DNA of 64,000 nt. Origin: Actinoallomurus liliacearum (GTDB taxonomy: Bacteria > Actinomycetota > Actinomycetes > Streptosporangiales > Streptosporangiaceae). A program made the translations under genes and the position numbers. Positions 52,437 to 60,846 of this stretch are shown here, piece after piece. The stretch spans positions 1,116,001-1,180,000 of the forward strand of contig NZ_BAABHJ010000005.1 in NCBI RefSeq assembly GCF_039542035.1, read 5' to 3'. The notes below the pieces were generated by a model. That model was not told the DNA's origin. It searched no databases and was given only the letters and a program-made list of their open reading frames with translations. How positions within the stretch are numbered: the first letter of the stretch is position 1; each line of letters begins with the position of its first letter.

Positions 52437-54635
52437 ATGGCGATCGGGCTGACCGAGGAGCACGAGGCGCTCGCCGACGCGGTGCGCGGCTGGGCGGAGC
52501 GGTACGCGTCCGTGGACGTCGTACGCGCGACGCTCGACGCTGATGAAGAGGTCCGTCCGGCCTTCTGGGCCGGGCTCGCCGAGCAGGGCCTCCTCGGCCT
52601 GCACGTGCCCGAGGAGCACGGCGGGCAGGGTGCCGGGCTGCTGGAGCTCGCGGTCGCCCTGGAGTCCCTCGGCCGCGCCGTCGTGCCCGGGCCGTTCCTG
52701 CCGACCGTGCTGGCCAGCGCCGCGCTGCTGCGCGCCGAACAGGCGGGCAAGGCGCACTCCGCGCTGCTGCCCGGCCTCGCCGACGGCTCTCTGATCGGCG
52801 CGCTGTCGCTGGCGACCGGCCTCACCGGCCGCCGTACGGACGACGGCCTGACGATCAGCGGTACGGTCGAGCCGGTCCTGGGCGCGGGGCTCGCCGACGT
52901 CATCGTGCTGCCGGTCGCGACCGATGAGGGCGAGGAGTGGGTGGCCGTCGACGCCGCCGGGCTCACGGTCACGCCGCTGAAGAGCCTGGACCGGACCCGC
53001 CGCGTCGCCCGGGTGTCCGCCGAGGACGTCGCCGTTCCGGCCGACCGGGTCCTGACCGGCCTCGCGGGCCCGGAGGTCCTCGACCTGGCCGCGCTGCTCC
53101 TCGGCGCCGAGGCCGTCGGTCTCGCCGGCTGGTGCGTGACCACCGCCGCGGAGTACGCCAAGGTCCGCGAGCAGTTCGGCCGGCCGATCGGGCAGTTCCA
53201 GGGCGTCAAGCACAAGTGCGCGCGGATGCTGATCGACCTGGAGAAGGCCCGCGCCGCCGTCTGGGACGCCGCCCGCGCCTCCGACGACCCCGCCGAGGAG
53301 TCCGGCTTCGCGGCGGGCGTCGCCGCCGTCATCGCGCCGGACGCCGCGCTGCGCTGCGCCCGCGACTGCATCCAGGTGCTCGGCGGCATCGGCTTCACCT
53401 GGGAGCACGAGGCCCACCTCTACCTGCGCCGCGCCTCGACGCTGCGCGTCCTGCTCGGCCCCGGCAAGGACTGGGCCGGGTCGGTGGCGCGGCTGGCGCT
53501 CGACGGCGTACGCCGCGCCGTCGAGGTCGAGCTGGACGAGGCCACCGAGCCGCTGCGCAACCGCATCCGCGCGGAGGTCGAGCAGCTCGCCGCGATCACC
53601 GACGAGCGGGAGCGGTTCGCGAAGATGGGCGACGAGGGCTGGGTGTTCCCGCACCTGCCCAAGCCCTGGGGCAAGGCCGCCTCCCCGATGGAGCAGGTGC
53701 TCATCCTCCAGGAACTGCGTGCCGCCAAGGTCAAGGGGCCGCAGCTCGGCATCGGCGCGTGGGTCGTGCCGTCGCTCGTCACGTACGGCACGCCGGAGCA
53801 GCAGGAGCGGTGGCTCGCGCCGACGCTGCGCGGCGAGATGGTGTGGTGCCAGCTGTTCAGCGAGCCCGGCGCGGGCTCCGACCTGGCCTCGCTGCAGATG
53901 CGGGCCGAAAAGGTCGAGGGTGGCTGGCGGCTCACCGGCCAGAAGATCTGGACGTCCCTCGCCCAGCACGCCAAGTGGGCGATCTGCGTCGCCCGCAGCT
54001 CGGTCGAGCCCAAGAAGCACGACGGCATCACCTACTTCATCGTCGACATGAAGGCCGAGGGCGTCGACGTGCGGCCGCTGCGCGAGCTGACCGGCGACGC
54101 GATGTTCAACGAGGTGTTCCTCGACGGCGTGTTCGTGCCCGACGACCAGGTCGTCGGCGAGGTCGGCCAGGGCTGGAAGGTCGCCCGCAACACCCTCAGC
54201 AACGAGCGGGTGCAGCTGTCCAGCGGGCAGGGCCTCGGCGCGGGAACGCGGGAGCTCCTGAACTCTTTCCAAGGCAAGGACCTGTCCCCGGCCACGCTGA
54301 CCGAGCTGGGCCGGCTGCTCTGCGAGGGCCAGGCGATCGACCTGCTCGGCCTGCGCCTCACCCTCAAGCAGATCTCGGGCCACGAGCCGGGCGCCGAGGC
54401 GAGCGTCCGCAAGCTGCTCGGCGTGCAGTTCAACCAGGAGGTCGCGGACTTCATCTGGGAGGCACAGGGCGCGGTGGCCACCGTGGAGGAGCCCGGTCAG
54501 GCCACCGGCATCTGGGCCCGGTACATGCTGTTCAGCCGCTCGATGACCATCTACGGCGGCACCACCGAGGTGCAGCTCAACGTCATCGGCGAACGCATGC
54601 TCGGCCTGCCGCGCGACCCGGAGCCCGGCAAGTAG
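52437..54635 (+). CDS. Acyl-CoA dehydrogenase, two fused domains
   Basis: 732 residues, two acyl-CoA dehydrogenase folds in one chain (about 1-350 and 370-730). The first: GLAEQGLLGLHVPEEHGGQG and YAKVREQFGRPIGQFQGVKH; the second: WCQLFSEPGAGSDLASLQMR, WRLTGQKIWTSLAQHAKW and TIYGGTTEVQLNVIGERMLG. FAD-dependent alpha,beta-desaturation of an acyl-CoA is expected. Fused or heterodimeric actinobacterial enzymes of this kind act on bulky (for example sterol or branched) substrates. ATG 52437. The next gene, a close paralogue, starts 19 nt later. Confidence 0.92.
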   Translation: MAIGLTEEHEALADAVRGWAERYASVDVVRATLDADEEVRPAFWAGLAEQGLLGLHVPEEHGGQGAGLLELAVALESLGRAVVPGPFLPTVLASAALLRAEQAGKAHSALLPGLADGSLIGALSLATGLTGRRTDDGLTISGTVEPVLGAGLADVIVLPVATDEGEEWVAVDAAGLTVTPLKSLDRTRRVARVSAEDVAVPADRVLTGLAGPEVLDLAALLLGAEAVGLAGWCVTTAAEYAKVREQFGRPIGQFQGVKHKCARMLIDLEKARAAVWDAARASDDPAEESGFAAGVAAVIAPDAALRCARDCIQVLGGIGFTWEHEAHLYLRRASTLRVLLGPGKDWAGSVARLALDGVRRAVEVELDEATEPLRNRIRAEVEQLAAITDERERFAKMGDEGWVFPHLPKPWGKAASPMEQVLILQELRAAKVKGPQLGIGAWVVPSLVTYGTPEQQERWLAPTLRGEMVWCQLFSEPGAGSDLASLQMRAEKVEGGWRLTGQKIWTSLAQHAKWAICVARSSVEPKKHDGITYFIVDMKAEGVDVRPLRELTGDAMFNEVFLDGVFVPDDQVVGEVGQGWKVARNTLSNERVQLSSGQGLGAGTRELLNSFQGKDLSPATLTELGRLLCEGQAIDLLGLRLTLKQISGHEPGAEASVRKLLGVQFNQEVADFIWEAQGAVATVEEPGQATGIWARYMLFSRSMTIYGGTTEVQLNVIGERMLGLPRDPEPGK

Positions 54636-54654
54636 CGGCACGGAGGAGCGCCGG

Positions 54655-56937
54655 ATGGGCATCGGGCTGACCGAGGAGCACGAGGAGCTGGCCGCGAGCG
54701 TGCGCCGGTTCACCGAGCGGCACGCGTCCCGTGCGGCGGTGCGGACGGCCGTCGCGGACGAGGGGGCAGCGGGGCGTAGCCACGGGGGTGGAGAGCAGGC
54801 CGTACGGGCGTCGCGGCCCGCCCACTGGAGGGAGCTCGCCGAGCAGGGCCTGCTCGGCCTGCACCTCCCGGAGGAGCACGGCGGGCAGGGCTTCTCCGTC
54901 CTGGAGCTCGCGGTGGCCGTCGAGGAGATGGGCCGGGCCCTGGTTCCGGGGCCGTACGTCCCGACGGTGCTGGCGAGCGCGGTGATCGCCGCCGCCGACG
55001 CGCCGAAGGCGCGCCAGGAGCTGCTGCCCGGCCTCGCCGGAGGGGCGCTGACCGGCGCGGTGTGCCTGGCGACCGGGCTGACCGGGCGGCGGAACGGCGA
55101 CGCCCTGATCGTGGACGGCGACGCCGGGCCGGTCCTCGGCGGCCTGACGGCCGACGTCCTCGTGGTCCCGGTCGCCGTCGGCGACGGCGCCGAGGAGTGG
55201 GTCGCGCTGCACCGCCGGGAGTGCGACGTCGAGACACTGGACGCCGTCGACGCCGTACTCGGGTCGGCGCGCGTCGCGGCGCGTGACGCCGTCGTGCCCG
55301 CCGACCGCGTGCTGACCGGGCTCACCGCGCAGGACGTGCGGGCCCTCGCGGCGGTGATCCTCGGCGCCGAGGCGTGCGGGGTCGCCGGGTGGGCGGTCGA
55401 GGCCGCCTCGTCGTACGCCCGGACCCGTGAGCAGTTCGGCCGGCCGATCGGGCAGTTCCAGGGCGTCAAGCACAAGTGCGCGCGGATGCTGATCGAGCTG
55501 GAGAAGGCCCGCGCCGCCGTCTGGGACGCCGCCCAGGCCGTCGTGGCCGGGGACCAGGTCCCGTACGCCACCGGCGTGGCGGCCGTCGTCGCCCCGGGCG
55601 CGGCCGTGGCCTGCGCCGAGGACTGCATCCAGGTGCACGGCGGCATCGGCTACACCTTCGAGCACGACGCCCACCTGTACTACCGGCGCGCCCTGACCCT
55701 GCGGGCGGTGCTGGGCCGCGCGGCGGACCGGCGGGCGTCGATCGCCGCGCTCGCCCTGGCCGGGGCGACACGGGAACGCGAGCTGGACCTGCCGCCCGAG
55801 GCCGAGCCGCTGCGGCGCGACATCAGGGCGCGGGTCGCCGAACTCGCCGCGCTGGACGAGCGGGAGCGAATCGCGGAGCTGGCCGCGGGCGGCTGGGTGC
55901 AGCCGCACCTGCCCCGGCCGTGGGGCCGGGCGGCCTCGCCCCTCGAGCAGGTCATCATCCACCAGGAGCTGCGGGCCGCCAAGATCAAGGGCCCGCAGCT
56001 CGCCATCGGCGCGTGGGTCGTTCCGTCGCTGGCCGCGTACGGCACGCCGGAGCAGCAGGAGCGCTTCCTGCCCGCCACCCTCCGCGGCGAGATCGTGTGG
56101 TGCCAGCTCTTCAGCGAGCCGGGCGCCGGCTCCGACCTGGCCGGCCTGCGCACCCGCGCCGAACGTACCGAGGGGGTGGCGGGGCGAAGCCACGGGGGTG
56201 AGACACAGAGCGGATGGCGGATCTCCGGGCAGAAGATCTGGACCTCGCTCGCCCAGTACGCCCAGTGGGGGATCTGCGTCGCCCGCACCGACCCGGACGC
56301 GCCCAAGCGCGCGGGCATCACCTACTTCCTCGTCGACATGACCTCTCCCGGCGTGCAGGTCCGGCCGCTGAAGGACCTCACCGGCGCGGAGGTCTTCAAC
56401 GAGGTGTTCCTCGACGAGGTCTTCGTGCCCGACTCCCTCGTCGTCGGCCCGGTGAACGCCGGCTGGCAGGTCGCGCGGGTCACGCTCACCGCCGAACGCG
56501 TGAACCTGTCGACCGGCTGGCAGCTCGGCGCGGACGTGCCCCGGCTGCTGGACCTGGTCCGCGACCTCGGCCTCGCCGACGACCCGGTCACCCGCGACGG
56601 CGTGGGCGGGCTGGTCACCGACGCGCACGTGTTCGCGCTGCTCGGCCTGCGCGCCACCCTCAAACGGCTGTCCGGCGTGGACGCCGGCGCCACCGCGAAC
56701 GTCAGCAAACTGGTCGGCATGGAACACGGTCAGCGGGTCACCGAGTACGGCTTCGGGCTGCTGGGCGCCGAGGGCGCGCTGACCGGCCCGCCCGGTGCGG
56801 GACCGCGCGCGGAGTGGACCAGGCTGCTGCTCGCCTCCCGCGCGATGACCATCGGCGGGGGCACCACCGAGGTCAACCTCAACGTGATCGCCGAACGCCT
56901 CCTCGGGCTGCCCCGGGACCCCGAACCAGGACGTTAG
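54655..56937 (+). CDS. Acyl-CoA dehydrogenase, two fused domains, paralogue with two inserts
   Basis: 760 residues, clearly a paralogue of the preceding protein along its whole length (for example REQFGRPIGQFQGVKHKCAR in both). Two 11-13-residue inserts are absent from the paralogue: one near residue 37-50 (GAAGRSHGGGEQ) and one near 507-518 (GVAGRSHGGETQ). Both come from copies of one 31-bp DNA repeat (54760-54790 and 56170-56200). The second insert lies just before the FAD-binding strand WRISGQKIW, so activity may be affected. The ATG at 54655 has GGAGGAGC upstream. It ends 3 nt before the next gene. Confidence 0.92.
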   Translation: MGIGLTEEHEELAASVRRFTERHASRAAVRTAVADEGAAGRSHGGGEQAVRASRPAHWRELAEQGLLGLHLPEEHGGQGFSVLELAVAVEEMGRALVPGPYVPTVLASAVIAAADAPKARQELLPGLAGGALTGAVCLATGLTGRRNGDALIVDGDAGPVLGGLTADVLVVPVAVGDGAEEWVALHRRECDVETLDAVDAVLGSARVAARDAVVPADRVLTGLTAQDVRALAAVILGAEACGVAGWAVEAASSYARTREQFGRPIGQFQGVKHKCARMLIELEKARAAVWDAAQAVVAGDQVPYATGVAAVVAPGAAVACAEDCIQVHGGIGYTFEHDAHLYYRRALTLRAVLGRAADRRASIAALALAGATRERELDLPPEAEPLRRDIRARVAELAALDERERIAELAAGGWVQPHLPRPWGRAASPLEQVIIHQELRAAKIKGPQLAIGAWVVPSLAAYGTPEQQERFLPATLRGEIVWCQLFSEPGAGSDLAGLRTRAERTEGVAGRSHGGETQSGWRISGQKIWTSLAQYAQWGICVARTDPDAPKRAGITYFLVDMTSPGVQVRPLKDLTGAEVFNEVFLDEVFVPDSLVVGPVNAGWQVARVTLTAERVNLSTGWQLGADVPRLLDLVRDLGLADDPVTRDGVGGLVTDAHVFALLGLRATLKRLSGVDAGATANVSKLVGMEHGQRVTEYGFGLLGAEGALTGPPGAGPRAEWTRLLLASRAMTIGGGTTEVNLNVIAERLLGLPRDPEPGR
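54760..54790 (+). repeat. 31-bp intragenic repeat, copy 1
   Basis: GAGGGGGCAGCGGGGCGTAG, then CCACGGGGGTG; 28 of 31 positions match copy 2. It is read in the same frame and gives GAAGRSHGG. Absent from the paralogous gene at the equivalent position, so it is an insertion. Confidence 0.75.
56170..56200 (+). repeat. 31-bp intragenic repeat, copy 2
   Basis: GAGGGGGTGGCGGGGCGAAG, then CCACGGGGGTG; same reading frame as copy 1, giving GVAGRSHGG, and also absent from the paralogue. A further eight bases (GAGAGCAG / AGACACAG) are loosely similar, so the element may be about 40 bp. Confidence 0.75.
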
Positions 56938-56940
56938 CGC

Positions 56941-58665
56941 GTGTCCCGAGGCTCCGTCGTCGCCGCCGGGACGGGGCTGGTCCTGGGGCTGCTGGCGCTC
57001 GGGCCCGCGCTGGCCCCGGGGTTCACGCTCGCGTACGACATGGTGTTCGTGCCGCATCCGACGTTCGACCGCGAGACGTTCGGGCTGGCCGGGATGCTGC
57101 CGCGGCACGTGCCCAGCGACGCGGTCGTCACGGCGCTGGCCCACGTCGCGCCCGCGGACCTCGTGCAGAAGGCGATCCTGCTGGCCGTCTTCGTGATCGC
57201 CTGCGTGTCCGCGTCCGCGCTGGTCCCTTCGGAACGGCTCACGGCCCGGCTGGCCGGCGGGGTCGTCTACGCCTGGAACCCCTTCGTCGCCGAACGGCTG
57301 CTGCTCGGCCAGTGGGCGCTGCTCCTCGGGTACGCCGCGCTGCCGTGGGTGGTGCGGGCGGCCGCGCGCGGCGAGCCCCGGCGGCTGGTCCTCGCGCTGG
57401 TGCCGGCGGCGATCGGCGGGTTCGCCGCGATGGCCGTGTCCGGCCTGGTCGTCCTCCTGATCGGCCTGCACCGGCCGCGCCCCGGGAGATCGGTCGGGGC
57501 CGGTCGGTCGGGGGCCGGGAGGTCCGTCGGGGTCGGTTGGTCGGGGCAAGATTTGCCGTGGCTGCTCGCGGGGCTGCTCGTGATGAGCCTGCCGTGGCTC
57601 GTTCCCTCCCTCGCGCGGTTCTCGGGGGTCCCGGCGGACCCGGCGGGGGTGGCGGCGTTCGCCGCCCGCGCGGACACGCCGTTCGGCGCGCTCGGCAGCC
57701 TGCTGCTCCTCGGCGGCGGCTGGAACGCCGAGACCGTGCCGCCCGGGTACGGCGCCGTCGTCACCGCCGTGCCCTGGCTGTGCGTCGTCCTGCTCGCCCT
57801 GGTCGCGTACGCGCGCGGCGGCCGGGCGGCCGCGACCCGGGGCCTGGGGGTCGCCGCGCTCGCCGGCCTGGTCCTCGCCGCCCTCGGCGCGGTCGTCCCC
57901 GGCCTCCTGCGCTGGGCGATCGGGCTGTGGCCCGGATTCGCGATACTGCGGGACGGCCATCAGTACGTCGCCCCGCTCGCCGTCGTCGTCGCGGTCGGGG
58001 CCGGCCTGGCCGTCGATCGCGTCGCGGGCGGACGCCCGGAGCTGGCGGTTCTGGCCTTCCTCGTGCCGGTGGCCCTGCTGCCCGGCCTCGCCTGGGGCGC
58101 GGGCGGCCGGCTCGCGGCGGTGCGCTATCCGGCCGACTGGTCGCGGGCGCGCGCCGTCGTGGCGGCCGAGCCCGGCACGGTGCTCGTCCTGCCGTGGGAG
58201 GCGTACCGGACCTACGCCTGGAACGGCGGGCGCCGGGTGCTCGATCCGCTGCCCCGCTACCTGCCCGGCCGGGTCGTCCTGAACGACGCCGTACGGGTCG
58301 GGACGGGTGGGCGGCGGGACCTCCGGATGGCGGTGGAGGACCCGCGGGCCCGGGCACTGGACCCCCTCATCAGCTCCGGCGCGCCGCTCACCGACGCGCT
58401 GCGCGCCCGCGGGATCCGGTACGTCGCCGTCGACGCGTCCGAGGAGTTCGGGACCTGGGGGGCCCGTCTCCCCGGGGCGGAACGCGTCGTCACCGGACCC
58501 GACCTGACCCTCTACCGCATCCCGGGTGCCGCCGGGAGCAGAGAGACGCCGGTTTCGCAATGGCCTACGGCAATAGCGTCGTTCACTACTTTTGCGGTGG
58601 TTGTGTGGTCAATGCGGCTACCGGTCGGTAGCCTCTTCAGATCGTTGTCGCCGAAGGAGCCATGA
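56941..58665 (+). CDS. Polytopic membrane protein, GT-C glycosyltransferase-like
   Basis: 574 residues with about 10-12 predicted spans. The first outer loop has FTLAYDMVFVPHPTF, an Asp-containing loop as in GT-C enzymes that use polyprenyl-phosphate sugars. The C-terminal ~170 residues (VLVLPWEAYRTYAWNGGRR...GIRYVAVDASEEFG) form a soluble outer domain resembling the equivalent part of the AftD-like protein encoded downstream. A low-complexity stretch (RSVGAGRSGAGRSVGVGWSG, DNA 57490-57546) sits in a cytoplasmic loop. Starts GTG 56941, 3 nt after the dehydrogenase. The sugar and acceptor are unknown. Confidence 0.75.
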   Translation: MSRGSVVAAGTGLVLGLLALGPALAPGFTLAYDMVFVPHPTFDRETFGLAGMLPRHVPSDAVVTALAHVAPADLVQKAILLAVFVIACVSASALVPSERLTARLAGGVVYAWNPFVAERLLLGQWALLLGYAALPWVVRAAARGEPRRLVLALVPAAIGGFAAMAVSGLVVLLIGLHRPRPGRSVGAGRSGAGRSVGVGWSGQDLPWLLAGLLVMSLPWLVPSLARFSGVPADPAGVAAFAARADTPFGALGSLLLLGGGWNAETVPPGYGAVVTAVPWLCVVLLALVAYARGGRAAATRGLGVAALAGLVLAALGAVVPGLLRWAIGLWPGFAILRDGHQYVAPLAVVVAVGAGLAVDRVAGGRPELAVLAFLVPVALLPGLAWGAGGRLAAVRYPADWSRARAVVAAEPGTVLVLPWEAYRTYAWNGGRRVLDPLPRYLPGRVVLNDAVRVGTGGRRDLRMAVEDPRARALDPLISSGAPLTDALRARGIRYVAVDASEEFGTWGARLPGAERVVTGPDLTLYRIPGAAGSRETPVSQWPTAIASFTTFAVVVWSMRLPVGSLFRSLSPKEP

Positions 58666-58796
58666 TGCGGATCGCCGTCGCCATGCTGGCCGGAATCGTG
58701 CTGGCCCTCCTCACCTCGTTCGGCGTCGTGCGCGTCGTCACGACCTCGCAGCAGGACCCGGTCGTCAAGCCGCTGTACAACTACGGCTCCCGGTGA
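58665..58796 (+). CDS. DUF2613-like mini membrane protein
   Basis: 43 residues. One N-terminal span (RIAVAMLAGIVLALLTSFGV) followed by a short outer tail ending PLYNYGSR, like mycobacterial DUF2613 proteins that end in YGNRS and lie near cell-wall glycosyltransferase genes. GAAGGAGC is upstream; ATG 58662 would overlap the previous stop, ATG 58665 has better spacing. It probably assists a neighbouring membrane enzyme; that is inference. Confidence 0.7.
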   Translation: MRIAVAMLAGIVLALLTSFGVVRVVTTSQQDPVVKPLYNYGSR

Positions 58797-58799
58797 GCC

Positions 58800-59573
58800 G
58801 TGCGCCCGGAGTGCCCGCCCGTCCCGGCGCTGGACGTCGTCATCCCCGCGCGCAACGAGGCCGGGCGGCTCCCGTACGGCCTGGAACGGCTGTCCGCGAA
58901 GCTGGCTGGGCTGCCGCTGAGCGCTTCGATCGTCGTCGTGGACAACGCCAGCACTGACGCCACCGCGCGGATCGCCGAGCGCTGGTCCGGGCCGGTGCCG
59001 GTGCGTCTCGTCCACTGCCCGGTGCCCGGCAAGGGCGCGGCGGTCCGGGCCGGTCTGCTGGCCACCACCGCCCCGTACGCCGGGTTCTGCGACGCGGACA
59101 TGGCCACCGACCTGGCCGCCCTCGACGAGGTCCTCGCCCTGCTGCGGACCGGGCACCAGGTCGTCATCGGCTCGCGGCGGCATCCGGGTTCGATCGTCGA
59201 GGTGTACGGGCATCCGCTGCGCCGTGTCGGCGCGCTCGCCTTCAACCGCCTCGTCCACGACCTCACGGGAGGGGTCGCCGACACGCAGTGCGGGTTCAAG
59301 TTCTTCACCGGCCCGCTGGCCCGGGCCGTCGCCGCCGACCTCCGCACGGCCGGTTTCGCCTTCGACGTGGAACTGCTGCTGCACTGCCGTCGCCGGGGCG
59401 CCGAGCCTGTGGAGATCCCCGTGGTGTGGCGCGACGTGCCCGGTTCGACCTTCTCCGTACGGCGGCACACGGTCGGCTGCCTGCGCGATCTGCTCCGCAT
59501 CCACGCCGAGGCCCGCCGCGCCCCGGCCGCGCAGCGCCCCCGCGCCGTCGCCGACGAGGTCGGAGCCGGATGA
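58800..59573 (+). CDS. Family-2 glycosyltransferase (polyprenyl-phosphate sugar synthase-like)
   Basis: 257 residues. GT2 motifs: DVVIPARNEAGRLP, SIVVVDNASTDATARIA, and the DxD-type CDADMATDL; GFKFFTGPLARAV and FDVELLLHCRRRG resemble dolichyl-phosphate glucose/mannose synthases. It probably makes a polyprenyl-phosphate sugar donor for the GT-C enzymes in this operon. GTG 58800, 3 nt after the mini-protein. Confidence 0.88.
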   Translation: MRPECPPVPALDVVIPARNEAGRLPYGLERLSAKLAGLPLSASIVVVDNASTDATARIAERWSGPVPVRLVHCPVPGKGAAVRAGLLATTAPYAGFCDADMATDLAALDEVLALLRTGHQVVIGSRRHPGSIVEVYGHPLRRVGALAFNRLVHDLTGGVADTQCGFKFFTGPLARAVAADLRTAGFAFDVELLLHCRRRGAEPVEIPVVWRDVPGSTFSVRRHTVGCLRDLLRIHAEARRAPAAQRPRAVADEVGAG

Positions 59574-59692
59574 GCGTGCCGGAGGGGCGCGACGTCGTCT
59601 GGACTGAGGAGCGCAGGGAGCGCAGCGACCGGAGCGACGAGGGAAGACGGCGTCCTGAAGCGCCCCGCAGGCTGAGCGGGAGGCGCAGATGA
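59570..59692 (+). other. Possible 40-residue micro-ORF, or short repeat, between two glycosyltransferases
   Basis: ATG 59570 overlaps the GT2 stop (ATGA) and the frame ends in a TGA that overlaps the GT4 start (ATGA). The predicted peptide is almost all Arg, Glu, Ser and Pro (ERRERSDRSDEGRRRPEAPR). The DNA GAGCGCAGGGAGCGCAGCGA is a repetitive type seen in high-GC genomes. Either a coupling peptide or an inserted repeat that happens to keep coupling. Confidence 0.4.
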
Positions 59693-60846
59693 CGGTCGCG
59701 CGGGAACTGCGTACGCTCGCTGTCGTGAACTGGCGCGACCCCTGGCATCCGGAGGCCGGTGGCGCCGAGCGCTACGCCTGGGAGATGGCCCGGTGGTTCA
59801 CCGCGCGGGGAACACGGGTGTGCTTCGTCACCGGGCGGGCGCCCGGCCAGGCCCGGCGGGAGCGGATCGAGGGCGTCCAGATCGTACGCCTGGGCGGCCG
59901 GTTCGGCGTGTATCCGCTGGTCCTGGCCTGGATGCTGCGGCACCGGCGGGCGTTCGACGCCGTGCTCGACTGCCAGAACGGCATCCCGTTCTTCACGCCG
60001 TGGGTGCTGCCGCGCCGCGTGCCCGTGCTGTGCGTCGTCCACCACGTGCACGACGACCAGTTCGGCGTCTACTTCCCGGCTTGGCTGGCGCGGATCGGCC
60101 GGTTCCTCGAGGGGCCGGTGGCCCGGTGGACGTACCGGCGGCACGCCTGCGTCGCGGTGTCCCCGTCCACGGTGACCGCCATGCGGGAACGCCTCGCCTG
60201 GACCGGCCCCGTCCACATCGTCCCCAACGGCGTCACGCCGCCGGACTCGGTCCCGGAGCCGGGGGAGTGCGACCCGGAGCTGGTGTGCGTGAGCAGGCTC
60301 GTCCCGCACAAGCGCGTCGACCGGCTGCTGGACGTCGCCGAACGCCTCCGCGTCCGGGTCCACGTCATCGGGCGGGGACCGGAGGAGGCCGGGCTGCGGG
60401 CCCGGATCGCCGCGCGCGGCCTGGCGGACCTGGTCGTCCTGCACGGCTACCTGCCGGAGGAGGACAAGGTCGCGCTCGTCGCCCGCGCCCGCCTCCACCT
60501 CAGCGCCTCCCGAGGTGAGGGCTGGGGCCTCAGCGTGGCCGAGGCGGCGGCGCTCGGCGTGCCGACCGTCGCGTACGACGTCGACGGGTTGCGCGACGCC
60601 GTCGTCGACGGGGTGACCGGTCGGCTCGTGCGCGACGGCGAGGACCTCGCGGACGTCGTCGAGCGGGCACTGAAGGAGCTGACCGGGCCGGAGCGACGCC
60701 GGGAGACGGCGGTCGCCTGCCGGGCCTGGGCCGCCGAGTTCACGTGGGCGCGCAGCGCCGAACGCATGGCGGCGCTGCTCGACGCGGCCGTCCGGCGCGG
60801 GACGGCGCACGGTCTGGAGGATCAGTCGTTCCCATGGCCGCGCTGA
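59689..60846 (+). CDS. Family-4 glycosyltransferase
   Basis: 385 residues, GT-B fold. N-terminal acceptor domain with WHPEAGGAERYAWEMARWF; C-terminal donor domain with VCVSRLVPHKRVDRLLDVAE and SRGEGWGLSVAEAAALG, which holds the E-x7-E donor-binding motif. Likely a cytoplasmic enzyme building a lipid-linked or wall glycan. Starts at ATG 59689 within the end of the micro-ORF and overlaps the next gene by 13 nt. Confidence 0.92.
   Translation: MTVARELRTLAVVNWRDPWHPEAGGAERYAWEMARWFTARGTRVCFVTGRAPGQARRERIEGVQIVRLGGRFGVYPLVLAWMLRHRRAFDAVLDCQNGIPFFTPWVLPRRVPVLCVVHHVHDDQFGVYFPAWLARIGRFLEGPVARWTYRRHACVAVSPSTVTAMRERLAWTGPVHIVPNGVTPPDSVPEPGECDPELVCVSRLVPHKRVDRLLDVAERLRVRVHVIGRGPEEAGLRARIAARGLADLVVLHGYLPEEDKVALVARARLHLSASRGEGWGLSVAEAAALGVPTVAYDVDGLRDAVVDGVTGRLVRDGEDLADVVERALKELTGPERRRETAVACRAWAAEFTWARSAERMAALLDAAVRRGTAHGLEDQSFPWPR

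Noticed and set aside
52296..58560. Two overlapping long minus-strand frames (1116 and 1325 codons)
   Set aside because: Antisense to the two acyl-CoA dehydrogenases and the GT-C-like gene, all with clear family motifs.
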